From Sulfurospirillum sp. UBA6790 (lineage in GTDB: Bacteria > Campylobacterota > Campylobacteria > Campylobacterales > Sulfurospirillaceae), in the NCBI GenBank assembly GCA_002452855.1, contig DKFS01000057.1, positions 1-16,960 of the forward strand: a stretch of 16,960 nt of DNA. Reading direction: 5' to 3'. The notes under the pieces were generated by a model that searched no databases, was not told the origin of the DNA, and saw nothing but the letters and a program-made list of their open reading frames with translations. Below are positions 15,578 to 16,960 of the stretch, in pieces (positions within the stretch are counted from its first letter, which is position 1; every line of letters starts with the position of its first letter). Both the position numbers and the translations under genes were made by a program.

Positions 15578-16279
15578 ATGATTGCTCAACACATTAATGA
15601 ATTTTCTAAAAATGCTTATCGCTATGATGATTACACCGATATTCAAAAAGAGGTTGCGCAACATCTGCTTGCATCCGTGACAACCAATCCTCAAACCATT
15701 TTAGATTTGGGGTGTGGAAGTGGCGCTATTTACAAACAGATTCCTTGGAAATTTACTTCGTTTACAGGCGTCGATAGTGCAGTAAAGATGTGCGAAAGAC
15801 ATCCTAAAGATTTGAATGTAACTATTCTGTGTGATGATTTTGAAGCGGAAGATTTAGCTTCAAGACTACAACCTTCTTATGATCTTCTTATTTCATCTTC
15901 CGCTTTGCAGTGGGCACATGATATTCAAGCTCTCATTGAAAAAATGGCTTTTACATGTAAAGAAGGAGCGTTTGCCGTTTTTACCGATAAAACATTTCAA
16001 ACCATTTATGAGATGAGCCATCTTCCCAAATTCTTACCCGAAGCAAAACAGCTACGTGTGGTCTTTGAAAAGCATTTTACATGTAAAAGTGAAATCAAAT
16101 CCTACCGGCTTTTTTTTGATGATAACCTCTCTTTGTTTCGTTATATTAAAAAAAGCGGTGTTAGTGGCGGAAAGAAGTATTTAAGTGTTGCTCAGACCAA
16201 AGAATTGATTCGTAATTATCCGCATGACTATCTTGAATTTGAAGTTCTCTTTATTTGGGGAACACCAGCAAAAGCTTAA
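15578..16279 (+). CDS. BioC-like SAM-dependent methyltransferase
   Basis: A 233-residue class I methyltransferase, cytoplasmic. It shows the N-terminal BioC-type lead F-S-K-N-A-x-x-Y-x-x-Y-x-x-I-Q-x-E-V-A (9-27), the SAM-binding loop ILDLGCGSG (41-49), the acidic strand end FTGVDSA (62-68), and SSSALQWAHD (106-115), which matches the S-x-x-A-L-Q-W-x-x-D run of BioC. BioC methylates malonyl-ACP to start pimelate synthesis for biotin, a plausible role here; no other biotin gene is in the window. An upstream in-frame TTG at 15572 overlaps the -10 box, so the ATG at 15578 is chosen; the conserved N-terminus leaves no later start. It contains two copies of TTTACATGTAAA. It could instead be a related small-molecule methyltransferase. 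Confidence 0.75.
   Translation: MIAQHINEFSKNAYRYDDYTDIQKEVAQHLLASVTTNPQTILDLGCGSGAIYKQIPWKFTSFTGVDSAVKMCERHPKDLNVTILCDDFEAEDLASRLQPSYDLLISSSALQWAHDIQALIEKMAFTCKEGAFAVFTDKTFQTIYEMSHLPKFLPEAKQLRVVFEKHFTCKSEIKSYRLFFDDNLSLFRYIKKSGVSGGKKYLSVAQTKELIRNYPHDYLEFEVLFIWGTPAKA
15950..15961. repeat. Palindrome TTTACATGTAAA, copy 6 (in bioC-like gene)
   Basis: A perfect 12-bp palindrome encoding Phe125-Thr-Cys-Lys128. It is 126 bp before the next copy. Confidence 0.9.
16076..16087. repeat. Palindrome TTTACATGTAAA, copy 7 (in bioC-like gene)
   Basis: A perfect palindrome that extends to 14 bp (TTTTACATGTAAAA, 16075-16088), encoding Phe167-Thr-Cys-Lys170. It is the longest copy in the window. Confidence 0.9.
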
Positions 16280-16722
16280 TTATTTAAATTAGTTATTATA
16301 ATTATAATAGTAAAAAATATTTTACGATTCAATAAACGTATTAATTATTAATTTATTTAATTATTAATATAATTTATTTTAAATAAAATCCCCTAAAAAT
16401 AGAGCAATGGTTAAATAAACTTAAACAAAATAGACTATTTATTTAGTCATTTTTTTGTAAAAAGTGAAAAAAAAATTAACTAAATGTTCAAAAAAATTGA
16501 CTTTTCGCTCTTTCTTTCAAAAAAAGTTATCATTTTTTTTCATTCTTCATCTTTCGATAAATAGGGCATTAGAAGCAAATTGCCTATTTCAGGGAAGTAG
16601 CCCTCGTCTTAAGTGTAAGTTTCTTCTAAGATTTAACCTTTACAATGGAGTTACAAAGATATGCATTTAGGCTTTATCTCACAAGGCAAAGCTTAAAAGG
16701 CAAAAGACAACAAGGAGACGCG
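16280..16722. other. Gene-free AT-rich region before the molybdoenzyme gene
   Basis: No convincing coding sequence. From 16280 to 16389 only about 7 of 110 bases are G or C, with short AT-only palindromes (for example TTATAATTATAA). Poly-A/poly-T tracts follow to about 16550. From about 16559 the sequence becomes more mixed and can fold (see next entry). I cannot place a promoter with confidence: TTGACT at 16497-16502 has no -10 at normal spacing. The region probably holds the 3' end of the bioC-like transcript and the regulatory region and leader of the oxidoreductase gene. Confidence 0.6.
16559..16604 (+). other. Tandem hairpins in the oxidoreductase leader
   Basis: Hairpin 1 pairs AAATAGG(G)CA (16559-16568) with TGCCTATTT (16581-16589): 9 pairs with one bulged G and a 12-nt loop. 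Hairpin 2, one base later, pairs AGGG (16591-16594) with CCCT (16601-16604). They lie about 120-165 bp before the start codon. They may be a structured 5' leader or chance; I do not recognise a known riboswitch. Confidence 0.35.
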
Positions 16723-16960
16723 ATGAAAGTAGAGATCTCACGAAGGAGATTTCTTCAAGGTAGTGTGGCAATGTCTATTGTAGGAGGAGTTAGTCTTAGC
16801 TCTTCTTCTATGATGGCAAGTGCAGCATCACCAGCCAAAAAAGTTGGCAATGAAGATAAGAAAATAGCAACATTATGCGAAATGTGTGTTAATAAATGTG
16901 CCGCAATTGCGCATGTAAGAAATGGTGTCATATCCAAACTTGATCCAAATCCATTATTCC
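16723..16960 (+). CDS. Tat-exported molybdopterin oxidoreductase, PsrA/PhsA-like (3' end missing)
   Basis: Only the first 79 residues are in the window. The twin-arginine signal is SRRRFLQG (6-13), followed by a hydrophobic stretch with a likely cleavage after ASAA (about residue 35). Mature sequence then shows the start of the [4Fe-4S] motif, Cys52-x2-Cys55-x3-Cys59 (LCEMCVNKCAAIAHVRNGV), and KLDPNP, the usual opening of the large catalytic subunit of molybdenum/tungsten oxidoreductases. The CEMC...C spacing and the wording around it are closest to polysulfide/thiosulfate reductase chain A, so periplasmic sulfur respiration is the likely role. Other members (arsenate or tetrathionate reductase) cannot be excluded. 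AAGGAG lies 5 bp before the ATG, which decides the start against an in-frame ATG at 16645 with no ribosome binding site. Confidence 0.85.
   Translation, partial: MKVEISRRRFLQGSVAMSIVGGVSLSSSSMMASAASPAKKVGNEDKKIATLCEMCVNKCAAIAHVRNGVISKLDPNPLF

Noticed and set aside
16433..16448. GACTA/TAGTC hairpin followed by a T-run as a terminator
   Set aside because: Only five mostly weak pairs, and more than 150 bp after the bioC-like stop in very AT-rich DNA where such structures arise easily.
16464..16670. Open frame of 68 codons in the AT-rich intergenic region
   Set aside because: Its composition (poly-Lys/Phe from A and T tracts) is what random AT-rich DNA gives; there is no convincing start context or recognisable domain, and it overlaps the hairpins.
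16683..16705. Direct repeat AAGGCAAA ... AAGGCAAAA with 14-bp period
   Set aside because: Too short and purine-rich to separate from chance, and it lies just before the start codon, where an activator site is unlikely.
16645..16722. In-frame upstream ATG extending the molybdopterin oxidoreductase by 26 residues
   Set aside because: No ribosome binding site precedes it, it would place 31 residues ahead of the twin-arginine motif, and the ATG at 16723 has AAGGAG at ideal spacing.
1..16960. CRISPR array, tRNA/rRNA genes, insertion sequences or prophage genes
   Set aside because: No regularly spaced direct repeats, no transposase or integrase motifs, and no recognisable structural RNA were seen on either strand.

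Overview
The window most resembles a free-living, respiratory Campylobacterota chromosome of the Sulfurospirillum type. The grounds are low G+C, the secG / frr / pyrE grouping familiar from Campylobacter and relatives, and a Tat-exported molybdopterin oxidoreductase of the polysulfide/thiosulfate reductase kind at the right edge. This is inferred from gene content; no ribosomal marker is present.

Layout. (1) Plus strand, 1-3799: the 3' part of typA, then a lemA / DUF3137 / FliL-like set, separated from typA by an 18-bp hairpin. (2) Minus strand, 7818 down to 3783: a compact housekeeping operon secG - polysaccharide deacetylase - frr - pyrE - RDD membrane protein - MFS transporter, with gaps of 6-8 bp or a short overlap; its end runs 17 bp into the FliL-like gene. 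(3) Minus strand, 15444 down to 7887: a tightly packed four-gene operon (1-bp overlap, then 3- and 2-bp gaps). It encodes a secreted FecR-domain protein with a TbpB-type C-terminal barrel, a TPR/outer-membrane beta-barrel protein resembling Slam (DUF560, type XI secretion), a CHASE2 class III adenylate cyclase, and a fusion of a metallo-beta-lactamase-fold, class II phosphodiesterase-like domain with GAF and HD-GYP domains. (4) Plus strand from 15578: a BioC-like methyltransferase with a -10 box almost touching its start codon. A ~440-bp AT-rich, apparently structured region follows, then the 5' end of the molybdopterin oxidoreductase gene.

The most interesting content is the four-gene operon. 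Read as a system, the TPR-barrel protein could export the FecR/TbpB-like protein, the CHASE2 cyclase could sense its state in the periplasm and make cAMP, and the last protein could hydrolyse cAMP (MBL domain) and/or c-di-GMP (HD-GYP), perhaps gated by nucleotide binding to GAF. The domain calls rest on visible motifs; the pathway is inference.

The second notable signal is the palindrome TTTACATGTAAA. It occurs six times perfectly in 17 kb, plus one 10-bp and one 8-bp core. Five perfect copies lie inside genes, and one forms part of the typA-lemA hairpin. It behaves like a highly iterated palindrome rather than an ordinary operator.
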